Shown piece after piece: positions 1 to 6,549 of a DNA stretch of 12,595 bases. The DNA comes from JAXGTD01 sp040775095 (GTDB lineage Bacteria; Pseudomonadota; Gammaproteobacteria; Chromatiales; Chromatiaceae). Each line of letters starts with the position of its first letter. The first letter of the stretch is position 1. The notes beneath the pieces were generated by a model that saw nothing but the letters and a program-made list of their open reading frames with translations, was not told where the DNA came from and ran no database searches. The translations under genes and the position numbers were made by a program. The stretch covers positions 1-12,595 of the forward strand of contig JAXGTD010000124.1 in NCBI GenBank assembly GCA_040775095.1, in the 5' to 3' direction.

Positions 1-821
1 AGCTGCAATGCGAAGCGATTGACCGCCAACTGACCCCGCGTGCCAGCCAGACCGGCGGGCAGCGTCCCCCAGGCGTGTTCCAGCCATGCCTGTCCGGAGA
101 CTGCTCGGGTCTCGCCCGCAATCCGCAGCTCACCCTCGAGCGCCAGTCTCGGCAAGAGGTAGCCATTCAGCACGGCGTCGCCGGGGGCCGCTCCGGCAGC
201 GGCAACGGCGTCGAACAGCCCGGCGTCGGCCGCCGTCACGGCCGCCTTGCCCGGACGCAAACGCAGATCGAGATCGACCCCATCCATCTGTGCCCGCACC
301 TGCAGATGACCGTCGGCCGCGTGCTCGAGCGTCCAACCCTCGAGCCAGACCCGCGTGGGGTCGACCGAGGCCCCGGCCAGGCCGAGGGCGATCCGGCCGA
401 GCCGCTGCGCACTCTGGAGGGTGCGATCGCGTTCGCCCGCCAACAGGAGCTGGGCGGCCATCACCGCGTCGGCGGCCAGGGCCGATGGGCGCGAGCGCCC
501 CGGCGGCGCCAGCCCCAGCCGGGCGAAGCGCAGCCGAAGACCGGTCCTCCGGCCGTCACCATCCACGAGCGATCCGTTCAGGCCCCAGAGCTCGGCCTGG
601 TAGCCGGCGTGTGGGCCGTAATCGCGCGGAAAGGCGTACTCCCATCCGGTGGATGCGTCGGCAAAGCCCGCCCTGCGCTCTGCCAACGCCCGCACCAGTG
701 ATGCCGCGGCACCGTCGATACGATCGGGCGGGGTGCGCGGGGACAGGACCCACAGCACCGCGCCCAGCAATCCGGCCGCCGTCAGCACGGCAACAGACCA
801 GCCTCGGGTAGTCGCTCGCAT
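1..821 (-). CDS. Lipocalin-like AttH/CrtC-family protein, partial (C-terminus beyond left edge)
   Basis: An open frame runs from ATG at 821 to the left edge: 273 codons without a stop, so the C-terminus is missing. The start is well placed, with GGAG five bases upstream, directly behind the stop codon of the upstream protease gene. Residues 8-26 form a hydrophobic N-terminal segment (signal peptide or anchor). Residues 64-79 (FPRDYGPHAGYQAELW) resemble the opening of the AttH/CrtC lipocalin-like family, which includes hydroxyneurosporene hydratase-related secreted hydrolases. Residues 219-254 (NGYLLPRLALEGEL, then SGQAWLEHAWGTLP) match its second conserved block, where a W-x-(D/E)-H-x-W-G motif is usual. 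In other genomes such proteins often accompany a FtsX-type ABC transporter, which here would lie outside the window. Family assignment is by motif recall. The enzymatic activity is unknown, and carotenoid hydratase function should not be assumed. Confidence 0.72.
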   Translation of the reverse strand, partial: MRATTRGWSVAVLTAAGLLGAVLWVLSPRTPPDRIDGAAASLVRALAERRAGFADASTGWEYAFPRDYGPHAGYQAELWGLNGSLVDGDGRRTGLRLRFARLGLAPPGRSRPSALAADAVMAAQLLLAGERDRTLQSAQRLGRIALGLAGASVDPTRVWLEGWTLEHAADGHLQVRAQMDGVDLDLRLRPGKAAVTAADAGLFDAVAAAGAAPGDAVLNGYLLPRLALEGELRIAGETRAVSGQAWLEHAWGTLPAGLAGTRGQLAVNRFALQ

Positions 822-830
822 ACGTGCTCC

Positions 831-1631
831 TCAGCGGCGATGCCCGAGCGCGCGTTGGTACTCGGCCATCGCGCGCGGCATCATCGCCTCGAGTTGCGCA
901 ATGCGGCGCGCATCCAGCGGATGGGTGCTGAGAAATTCCGCGGAGGCGTCGCCATGCTCGGCATTGTAGGCCGCGAACCGCTTCCAAAACGCGATGGCCT
1001 GTTGCGGGTCATAACCGGCCCGCGCCATGTAGAGCAGGCCGAGCTCATCGGCCTCCAGCTCCTGCACCCGCGAGTACGGCAACATCACACCCAGCTGCGT
1101 ACCCACTCCGTAGGCCTGCATGGCCAGGTCCCGGGTCACGCCCGTCTCCGCTCCAAGCGCACTCGAGAGCGCGGTTCCGCCGATCTGCACCAACAGGCCC
1201 TGGGAGACCCGTTCGGCTCCATGCCTGGCCATCGCATGCGCGACCTCATGGCCGATCACGGTAGCCAGCCCGGCCTCGTCCCGCGTGATGGGCAGTATCC
1301 CCGTGTTGATACCGACCTTCCCGCCGGGAAGCGCGAACGCGTTGGGCTGCTTGTCCTCGAACAGGACGAGCTCCCAGCGCGCATTCGGCAGCGGGGCGAC
1401 CCGGGCAATACGCCGGCCCACCGTCTCCACCGTCGCCGCCGCCGCGGCATCGTTGGAGATCGGCTGCGTGCGCTTGACCTCCTGAAACGTCTGCAGACCC
1501 ATCTGTGCCTCTTGCGCGGGGCTGATCAGAAGCAGCTGCTGGCGCCCGGTCTCCGGCGCCGTGGCGCAGCCGACAAGGCAGCATGACGCCAGTAACGAGA
1601 GCAATCCCGTTCGCCGACGGGTTGGAATCAT
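831..1631 (-). CDS. M48-family zinc metalloprotease, predicted lipoprotein
   Basis: This 266-residue protein begins with basic MIPTRRR, a hydrophobic stretch and a lipobox ending LVGC (Cys22), so it is probably anchored in the outer membrane facing the periplasm. The zinc site is HEVAH at 128-132, with the third ligand probably Glu193 in the ELEAD motif. A conserved STHPLDARR segment lies at 235-243. This pattern fits the M48 peptidases related to LoiP and BepA, which degrade or quality-check outer-membrane proteins. I chose ATG 1631 because GGAG lies nine bases upstream and the signal peptide is then compact. ATGs at 1640 and 1646 are in frame and would add three or five residues. The stop is followed after nine bases by the AttH-like gene, so the two are probably co-transcribed. 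The protease family is secure; its substrate is not known. Confidence 0.9.
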   Translation of the reverse strand: MIPTRRRTGLLSLLASCCLVGCATAPETGRQQLLLISPAQEAQMGLQTFQEVKRTQPISNDAAAAATVETVGRRIARVAPLPNARWELVLFEDKQPNAFALPGGKVGINTGILPITRDEAGLATVIGHEVAHAMARHGAERVSQGLLVQIGGTALSSALGAETGVTRDLAMQAYGVGTQLGVMLPYSRVQELEADELGLLYMARAGYDPQQAIAFWKRFAAYNAEHGDASAEFLSTHPLDARRIAQLEAMMPRAMAEYQRALGHRR

Positions 1632-1997
1632 GACCTTCATCTCCATCTTCGGCGACCCGCGCCCATGAGCTGCCAACGATCTGTGGGTGTCGGCCCCCGC
1701 GTTGGCCTGTATGGCATCGACACACCTCCCGAACAATCCTGCCACGGCCCATCCGAACGACCCCGTTGAAAGAGACGCATCGCGGGTCCCTGCCCGATCG
1801 TCGCGGCCGAGACCACACCGACCTGGACTCGGCTCGCGGGTATCCGAGCCAGGCGGCACGACCACCGCGCGCGCCGATCACACATGCGCTTGTTCCGGAT
1901 CAGACAATGGGGACTCGCCCGCGTAGTACACTGCCGAGGTCAAAATGAGACGGGCCCGCGCAATGGCCTGCCGAGATGAAGGTCTGAGGAGACGCGA
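1632..1997. other. 366-bp divergent intergenic region
   Basis: This region separates the minus-strand protease gene from the plus-strand DUF3775 gene. No credible gene is seen on either strand; the open frames lack family signal and cross the flanking starts. A weak plus-strand promoter candidate is CAGACA (1901-1906), a 17-bp spacer, then TAGTAC (1924-1929), about 70 bases before the DUF3775 start. The octamer CTGCCGAG occurs at 1931-1938 and again at 1968-1975. A good ribosome site (GAGGAGA) precedes ATG 1998. The promoter call is only suggestive. Confidence 0.35.
1641..1644 (-). promoter_or_regulatory. Ribosome binding site deciding the protease start
   Basis: GGAG on the minus strand lies nine bases before ATG 1631. 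It overlaps the two alternative upstream ATG codons (1646 and 1640), neither of which has equally good spacing. This favours the shorter lipoprotein precursor. Confidence 0.5.
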
Positions 1998-2387
1998 ATG
2001 CGATTGCATATCCCGCTGGAAACGCTGTGCGGCATCATAACCATGGCCCGGGAGTTCCAGGCAAAGGAAGAGGTGGTCATCCCGGAGACACCGGCCAGCC
2101 CGACCGACGACTGGGCCATGCAGGTCCTGGCCGACCACAGCGACGACTATAACCTCAGGGAGTTTCGCGACACCGTCGGCGACCTGTCGCAGCGCCAGCG
2201 TGCCGAGCTGATCGCACTGATGTGGCTCGGGCGCGGGGACTACAGCCTGGACGAATGGGAGGATGCCGTCGACCAGGCAATCGGCGACTTCAGCGTCCGC
2301 GCGGGCGAGTACGTACTGGCTCACCCGATGGTCGCCGATCACTTTATCGATGCCCTGAGCGCACTGGGGCTGTCCTGCGAAGAATAG
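1998..2387 (+). CDS. DUF3775 domain protein
   Basis: A 129-residue soluble protein with no signal peptide or membrane segment. Nearly the whole length looks like the DUF3775 family: an N-terminal IPLETLCGIITMAREF block, an acidic low-complexity stretch with PTDD, then the characteristic ALMWLGRGDYSLDEWEDAV segment at about residues 73-91, and the family-typical ending GLSCEE. The function of this family is not known. The start is supported by GAGGAGA six bases upstream. It lies divergent from the protease gene and 85 bp before a putative lipoprotein gene on the same strand, so the two could share a transcript. Nothing in the sequence ties it directly to sulfur oxidation. The family call is by motif recall. 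Confidence 0.8.
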   Translation: MRLHIPLETLCGIITMAREFQAKEEVVIPETPASPTDDWAMQVLADHSDDYNLREFRDTVGDLSQRQRAELIALMWLGRGDYSLDEWEDAVDQAIGDFSVRAGEYVLAHPMVADHFIDALSALGLSCEE

Positions 2388-2472
2388 TCCCGCTCTCGCG
2401 CCGACCCCGCAATGGGCACGGCGCGTTGCGCTACCCCGCCACCCACCACCCGCACACCGGCGCAATCACACC

Positions 2473-2928
2473 ATGCGAATCTTCACCGTCACCACATCCA
2501 TGCTCGTTGGTCTCGCCGCCCTGACGGGATGCTCCGGCCCCGGGGAGGACGTCCGTATCCAGTTCTGCAAAGACCTGATGCTGACCCAACTCGACGCGCC
2601 CCAGACGGTGCGCTGGACATCGAGCAGGGCCGTGCCGCGCGGGCACGAGGATCTGGCCGTCACCTTGCGCTTCGAGGCCGAGGGCAGTGGCGGCACACCG
2701 ACTCAAATGGAGGCGGTCTGTTACTACCGATACAACGCCGTCGACGATACCGCGGTGACCCTCGCCGACCCCCTCTCCGCGTATTCGACCTCACCTTCCC
2801 GGGCGACGCTCAACGGCCGCGAGCTCTCCCGCCAGGGCCTGGCCACCGCGGTCAAGGACGCGGTCATCGACCAGGGCAAGGCACTGATCGACCGGGGCAA
2901 GGCCCTGATCGACCAGGCGCGCCAGTGA
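2473..2928 (+). CDS. Putative lipoprotein of unknown function with C-terminal heptad repeats
   Basis: This 151-residue protein is not one I recognise. It starts with a short signal peptide and a lipobox-like LTGC (Cys20), so it is probably lipidated and periplasmic. Two further cysteines at 32 and 83 could form a disulfide in the central domain (about residues 25-110, mixed polar with a VCYYRY strand). The C-terminus (130-150) is three consecutive near-identical heptads of the form A-(V/L)-I-D-x-(G/A)-(K/R), preceded by AVKD, suggesting an amphipathic helix. No clear Shine-Dalgarno precedes ATG 2473, which is a weakness, but the signal peptide and high third-position G+C support the frame. 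It is convergent with soxB, separated by 37 bp. A role alongside the Sox proteins is possible but unproven. Confidence 0.7.
   Translation: MRIFTVTTSMLVGLAALTGCSGPGEDVRIQFCKDLMLTQLDAPQTVRWTSSRAVPRGHEDLAVTLRFEAEGSGGTPTQMEAVCYYRYNAVDDTAVTLADPLSAYSTSPSRATLNGRELSRQGLATAVKDAVIDQGKALIDRGKALIDQARQ
2860..2922 (+). repeat. Three tandem 21-bp repeats inside the lipoprotein gene
   Basis: The repeats at 2860-2880, 2881-2901 and 2902-2922 encode AVIDQGK, ALIDRGK and ALIDQAR. The units share most bases, including a repeated ATCGACC core. They end one codon before the stop. This is consistent with expansion of one heptad by slippage or unequal crossing-over. Confidence 0.85.
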
Positions 2929-2949
2929 GAGGCCGCACGCGACGGCCTT
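2929..2949. terminator. Weak bidirectional hairpin between convergent genes
   Basis: A short stem pairs AGGCCG (2930-2935) with CGGCCT (2943-2948), extended by one G-T pair, around a 7-base loop. It sits in the 37-bp gap between the lipoprotein stop and the soxB stop. There is no long T tract, so termination strength is uncertain. Position is the main argument. Confidence 0.35.
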
Positions 2950-2965
2950 CACTGAAGAGATCCCG

Positions 2966-4753
2966 TCAGCTCAACACCTCGCCAGGATAGTCCGCCAGCC
3001 CCGGATTGCCTTTGGCCCCCTTGAGCTTGGGCGTGTTCAGCTTGGCGAGCTTCACCTCCTTGACGTCGCGCAGATAGGTCGCCACCGTCTCCCAGATCGG
3101 CTCACCGGGGGACTGGCTGCCGACGGTGGCCCAGCCGGCCACGACGTACTTCTTGTCAGCCTCGATCTTGGTTCCGTCATCGAGCTGCATGTCGGTGATG
3201 CGCTCGTTCATGCCCGCGGCCGGGTCGCAGACGTAGTCGAGCCCGCCGACCCGCACCATGTCGCCGCCCTGCTGGACATAGGGGTCGACATTGAACAGGT
3301 TGTCGCAGACGTCCTCGAGGATCGCCTTGATCTCGGCACCGGACATCTCGCGGCGATAGGTCTCGGGATAGGTGATGCAGGTCTGGTCCATGACATTATC
3401 CATGGTGATCTTCTGCCCCGGCAGCACCGTGGTACCCCAACGGAAGCCGGGCGACAGACTGATCTGGGCGTCGTTGACCTTGCGCAGGGCGTCGCAGATC
3501 ACCTGATCGAAGGTGCCATTGAAATTGCCGCGGCGATACAGCAGCCCCTCGGCGGTGGCCAGTTCCTCGGTGAGCTTGTCCTGGTAGGGCGCCCGCACCT
3601 CGGCGATGTACTTGACCATGTCCGGGTCGGCCGGCAGCAGGTTCGAAAACACCGGCAGCAACCGATAACGATAGTCGCGCAGCTTCCCGTCCTTCACGTC
3701 CAGGTCCATCACACCGAGGAACTTGCCGTTGGAGCCGGCGTTGGTCACCAGGGTCTTGCCACTCGCATTCTCGACGATGCTCGGCGCCGGCATGCCATCG
3801 TGTGTATGCCCGCCGAAGATGACATCGATGCCGGTCACGCGCGAGGCCATCTTCAGGTCCACGTCCATGCCGTTGTGGGAGATCACGACCACCAGGTCGG
3901 GACTCTCCTCCCCGCGCACCTGATCGATGATCTCCTGCATGCGCGAATCCTGAATCCCGAAGGTCCAGTCGGGGATGAAGCGCTGCGGATTGGCGATCGG
4001 CGTGTACGGGAAGGCCTGCCCGATCACGGCCACCTTGACGCCGCCGACCTCTTTGATCGTATAGGGCTTGAAGGCCAGACCCGCGTCCTCATCGAAACCG
4101 CCGAAGTCGGAGAAGCGATAGTCGAACAGGGCCTCCTCGCGCACCTTTACATTCTGCGCGACAAAATCGCCCTTGAGCTCGCCGACATTCTTGATGACCT
4201 CCTCATCGAGATAAGTGAACTCCCAATGCCCCGTCATCACGTCGACGCCAAGCAGGTTACACGCGCCGACCATGTCCATGCCGCGGGTCCAGTACGCGGT
4301 GCCCGAGCCCTGCCAGGTGTCGCCGCCGTCCATGAGCAGTGAGTTGCCATCGCCACGTTCGGCGCGGATCCGATCGACCAGGGTCTTCAGATGCGCAAAC
4401 CCGCCGACGGCGCCAAATTTCTCGGCCGCCTCGGGATAGTTCAGGAACGAAAACGCGTGGGCCTCGATGCTGCCCGGCGCGATACCGAAATGCTTCAGCA
4501 GGGCCTCGCCGACCAGGTGCGGGGCCTTCCCGAAGGCCGGACCGATGCCGATGTTCACGTTCGGCTCCCGGAAATAGATCGGATTGAGCTGGGCGTGTGT
4601 ATCGGTGATATGCAGCAGGGTCAGGTTGCCGAACTTGGGCACCTCGTAGAGATCACTCGGCTGCCTCGCATCGGCAAAGACCGAACGCGGCAGCATACCG
4701 GCAGCGCCGGCCAGACCCATAAGGCGTATGAATTCACGTCGAGAGATGGTCAT
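2966..4753 (-). CDS. soxB: Sox thiosulfohydrolase SoxB
   Basis: SoxB is the periplasmic dimanganese enzyme that hydrolyses sulfate from the thiosulfonate or sulfane-sulfonate bound to the SoxYZ carrier. This 595-residue protein has a twin-arginine signal (SRREFIRLMG, residues 4-13), expected for a folded metalloenzyme exported by Tat. The calcineurin-like phosphoesterase motifs are in order: HITDTH (48-53), DGGDTWQGSG (142-151), GHWEFTY (175-181, the SoxB variant of GNHE), SHNG (292-295) and GGHTHD (314-319). They are followed by a 5'-nucleotidase-type C-terminal domain containing TYRREMSG. Length is normal for the family and no key residue is missing. ATG 4753 has GGAGGAG about 11 bases upstream. 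The gene is divergent from soxXAKL across 423 bp, as in Allochromatium vinosum. Export with the Tat system and action on SoxYZ are known for the family. Confidence 0.98.
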   Translation of the reverse strand: MTISRREFIRLMGLAGAAGMLPRSVFADARQPSDLYEVPKFGNLTLLHITDTHAQLNPIYFREPNVNIGIGPAFGKAPHLVGEALLKHFGIAPGSIEAHAFSFLNYPEAAEKFGAVGGFAHLKTLVDRIRAERGDGNSLLMDGGDTWQGSGTAYWTRGMDMVGACNLLGVDVMTGHWEFTYLDEEVIKNVGELKGDFVAQNVKVREEALFDYRFSDFGGFDEDAGLAFKPYTIKEVGGVKVAVIGQAFPYTPIANPQRFIPDWTFGIQDSRMQEIIDQVRGEESPDLVVVISHNGMDVDLKMASRVTGIDVIFGGHTHDGMPAPSIVENASGKTLVTNAGSNGKFLGVMDLDVKDGKLRDYRYRLLPVFSNLLPADPDMVKYIAEVRAPYQDKLTEELATAEGLLYRRGNFNGTFDQVICDALRKVNDAQISLSPGFRWGTTVLPGQKITMDNVMDQTCITYPETYRREMSGAEIKAILEDVCDNLFNVDPYVQQGGDMVRVGGLDYVCDPAAGMNERITDMQLDDGTKIEADKKYVVAGWATVGSQSPGEPIWETVATYLRDVKEVKLAKLNTPKLKGAKGNPGLADYPGEVLS

Positions 4754-4859
4754 TGGCGTATGCTCTCCTCCAAACCTTTCTGATTTTCAAGTACACCCCC
4801 CGCTTACCGCGGATATCGCCAGACGCGGGTACACGGGATACGGACCGGGGGGCCTTTGG

Positions 4860-4877
4860 TCGCGCTAGTATGCACGG
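4860..4877 (+). promoter_or_regulatory. Promoter-like motif copy 1 (GCTAGTAT)
   Basis: TCGCGCTAGTATGCACGG contains a -10-like TAGTAT (4866-4871). It matches the second copy at 5021-5038 at most positions, including the shared GCTAG-AT core and ACGG end. No convincing -35 hexamer is at the expected distance, so an activator-dependent promoter or a protein-binding site is as likely as a basal promoter. Confidence 0.3.
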
Positions 4878-4968
4878 GATGCGCGATCGATTGCCATCGC
4901 CGGAACCCGCTCGGGCCTCCCTGGCGGAAACCCTCCATGTTCCTTCGCCGGATCGAAGCCCCGGTGCG

Positions 4969-5003
4969 CACCCGGCCCGGGCTGTTCGAGCCCGGGCCGG
5001 GTG
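4969..5003. repeat. Perfect 15-bp inverted repeat with 5-base spacer
   Basis: The left arm CACCCGGCCCGGGCT (4969-4983) and right arm AGCCCGGGCCGGGTG (4989-5003) are exact reverse complements around GTTCG. As RNA this is a very stable hairpin on either strand, but no T tract follows on either side. It may be an operator, a factor-assisted terminator, or the end of a small RNA. Confidence 0.9.
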
Positions 5004-5020
5004 AGTACGCGGACCCGTTG

Positions 5021-5038
5021 TCGTGCTAGCATTTACGG
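5021..5038 (+). promoter_or_regulatory. Promoter-like motif copy 2, candidate soxX promoter
   Basis: TCGTGCTAGCATTTACGG carries TGC-TAGCAT, which resembles an extended -10 element (TAGCAT at 5027-5032). It lies 18 bases after the palindrome and about 140 bases before soxX. A -35 element is not recognisable. The similarity to the copy at 4860 supports a shared regulatory role. Confidence 0.35.
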
Positions 5039-5176
5039 CCATCGAGGTTTTGGCAACGCCGTTTCACACCAGACAGGAGTCAAGGGCAACCGCCGCCAAG
5101 AACGCGATAGAACGGCACGCGGCACATCAACCGCCGTGCCGGATACAAAGACCCAGACCAAAAGAGGAGATAAACC

Positions 5177-5554
5177 ATGCTGCTCAGCAGACACGCCCTC
5201 TGCGGCACCGCCGCGGCCCTCTACCTCGGCCTCGCCGGGATCCCCGCACTCGCCGTCGACATGCCCGAGATGGATCTCAATGGCGATGCGGCGGCCGGCA
5301 AAGAGGTCGCGATGGATCGATCCCGGGGCAACTGCATCGCCTGTCACCTGATCCCTGGCGGCGACTCGCCGGGTGCCATCGGACCGGCCCTGGTCGCAAT
5401 CGAGACGCGGTACCCGAGCAAGCAGGCCGTCGCGGCGCAGATCTGGGATCCGACGGTCAAGAACCCGGATGTCGTCATGCCTCCATTCGGCAAGCATGGC
5501 ATCTTGAGTCACAAAGAGTTCGTCGACGTCGTCGAATACGTCTGGGGCCTGTAG
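5177..5554 (+). CDS. soxX: Sox cytochrome c subunit SoxX
   Basis: SoxX is the small monoheme c-type cytochrome of the SoxXA complex, which joins thiosulfate oxidatively to the SoxYZ cysteine in the periplasm and passes electrons onward. The 125-residue precursor has a Sec signal peptide ending near ALA (residues 24-26). One heme-binding motif, CIACH, is at 53-57. The MPPFGKHGILS segment carries the probable distal ligand Met101. The C-terminal FVDVVEYVWGL is typical of SoxX. Length is at the short end of the family, as in other monoheme forms. GAGGAG lies seven bases before the ATG. It is the first gene of a four-gene run, with soxA starting 80 bp downstream. Confidence 0.95.
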   Translation: MLLSRHALCGTAAALYLGLAGIPALAVDMPEMDLNGDAAAGKEVAMDRSRGNCIACHLIPGGDSPGAIGPALVAIETRYPSKQAVAAQIWDPTVKNPDVVMPPFGKHGILSHKEFVDVVEYVWGL

Positions 5555-5621
5555 GCCCTGGCGCATCCGATCCGCACCGGCCCGCGGGGGGTCGGTCGAC
5601 GGCGACAAACCGTATATCACC

Positions 5622-5627
5622 TGGAGG
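5622..5627 (+). promoter_or_regulatory. Ribosome binding site deciding the soxA start
   Basis: TGGAGG lies seven bases before ATG 5635 and is followed by a clear signal peptide. The same frame is open back to 5023, but that extension overlaps soxX and has no family signal. The soxA start is therefore 5635. Confidence 0.7.
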
Positions 5628-5634
5628 CATTTTA

Positions 5635-6474
5635 ATGAACAAGATCCTGACCACCCTCACCGCGTTGGGCGTGAGCGGTCTCGTGGCCACCCCACTGGCG
5701 GTTGCCACCCCCGAAGAGGACCAGACCACCTGGCAGACCTACTTCGAAAAGCGCTTCCCGCAAGTGTCCAAGGACGACTTCGTCAACGGCGTCTACGCGA
5801 TCGACCCGGTCGGCCGCGAGAACTGGGAGGCCATCGAGGAGTTTCCTCCCTACGAGGCGGCGATCTCCGACGGCGAGGAGATGTGGAACACCGCCTTCGC
5901 CAACGGCAAGGGCTACGCCGATTGCTTCCCGGACGGCCCGGCGATTGCCGGAAAATACCCCTACTGGGACAAGGAAAAAGGCATGGTCATCACCCTGCCA
6001 CTCGCCATCAACGATTGCCGTGCTGCCAACGACGAGGCTCCGCTGAAGTACAAGAAGGGGCCGATCGCCGACCTGCTTGCCTACATCATGTTCGAGTCCC
6101 GCGGCCAGGTCATCGACGTCAAGATCCCGGCGGACGACCCGCGCGCGCTGGAGGCCTACGAGAAGGGCAAGCAGTTCTACTTCGCGCGCCGCGGCCAGCT
6201 CAATTTCTCATGCGCGAGCTGTCATGTGGGCAACTCCGGCACCACGCTGCGCACCGAGATCCTCAGTCCGGCCTTGGGTCACACCAGCCACTTCCCGGTC
6301 TACCGGTCCAAGTGGGGTGAGATGGGGACCCTGCATCGGCGCTTCGATGGCTGCAACAAGCAGGTGCGTGCGGCGCCCTTCAAGGCCCAAGGCGAGGAGT
6401 ACCGTGATCTCGAGTACTTCATGTCCTACATGAACAATGGCCTGGAGCTGAACGGCCCCGGCGCGCGTAAATAA
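5635..6474 (+). CDS. soxA: Sox cytochrome c subunit SoxA, monoheme type
   Basis: SoxA is the catalytic cytochrome subunit that, with SoxX, conjugates thiosulfate to SoxYZ in the periplasm. The 279-residue precursor has a Sec signal peptide of about 24 residues. Only one CxxCH heme motif is present: CASCH at 193-197. In diheme SoxA a second motif lies in the N-terminal half. Here single cysteines at 97 (YADCFPDG) and 128 (INDC) occupy that part and could form the structural disulfide seen in monoheme forms. Cys240 in FDGCNKQVRA is the conserved active-site heme ligand that carries a persulfide in characterised SoxA. The complex is thus expected to carry two hemes in total, and with soxK next door it fits the SoxAXK type. 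A hairpin follows the stop. Confidence 0.97.
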   Translation: MNKILTTLTALGVSGLVATPLAVATPEEDQTTWQTYFEKRFPQVSKDDFVNGVYAIDPVGRENWEAIEEFPPYEAAISDGEEMWNTAFANGKGYADCFPDGPAIAGKYPYWDKEKGMVITLPLAINDCRAANDEAPLKYKKGPIADLLAYIMFESRGQVIDVKIPADDPRALEAYEKGKQFYFARRGQLNFSCASCHVGNSGTTLRTEILSPALGHTSHFPVYRSKWGEMGTLHRRFDGCNKQVRAAPFKAQGEEYRDLEYFMSYMNNGLELNGPGARK

Positions 6475-6494
6475 CGACCCATCAGTTGAGGCAT

Positions 6495-6513
6495 CCCCCG
6501 GTGTTGCCGGGGG
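6495..6513 (+). repeat. Hairpin between soxA and soxK
   Basis: CCCCCGG (6495-6501) and CCGGGGG (6507-6513) form a perfect 7-bp stem with a TGTTG loop, 20 bases after the soxA stop. There is no T tract. It may slow decay of the upstream soxXA message or partly reduce read-through into soxK and soxL, giving more SoxXA than SoxKL. That role is inference. Confidence 0.6.
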
Positions 6514-6532
6514 CGGGCCTTGCGGAGCACCA

Positions 6533-6538
6533 GAGGAG
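6533..6538 (+). promoter_or_regulatory. Ribosome binding site deciding the soxK start
   Basis: GAGGAG precedes ATG 6550 by 11 bases. An in-frame ATG at 6520 would place ten polar residues ahead of the signal peptide and put this site inside the coding region. The start at 6550 is therefore preferred. Confidence 0.6.
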
Positions 6539-6549
6539 CTCATCAAATT

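Larger units (their letters stand above)
4754..5176. other. 423-bp divergent soxB/soxX control region
   Basis: No convincing gene lies here. A frame at 4753-5004 (plus) is proline- and arginine-rich and ends inside a palindrome, so it is discounted. The region should hold promoters for soxB (minus) and soxX (plus). Visible structure is a perfect 15-bp inverted repeat at 4969-5003 and two related motifs, TCGCGCTAGTATGCACGG (from 4860) and TCGTGCTAGCATTTACGG (from 5021), each containing a -10-like TAGTAT or TAGCAT. No good -35 element accompanies either. The soxX ribosome site GAGGAG (5164-5169) ends seven bases before its ATG. Confidence 0.6.

Noticed and set aside
75..811. Overlapping plus-strand frames at the left edge
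   Set aside because: They are antisense to the AttH/CrtC-like frame, which carries conserved motifs at both ends and a good ribosome site.
4753..5004. Possible 83-codon gene in the soxB-soxX gap
   Set aside because: It starts inside the soxB start codon region on the opposite strand, ends inside the palindrome, and has a Pro/Arg-rich composition without a signal.
5023..5634. N-terminal extension of the soxA frame by 204 codons
   Set aside because: It overlaps soxX in another frame and has no family similarity. A signal peptide and a strong ribosome site mark the real start at 5635.
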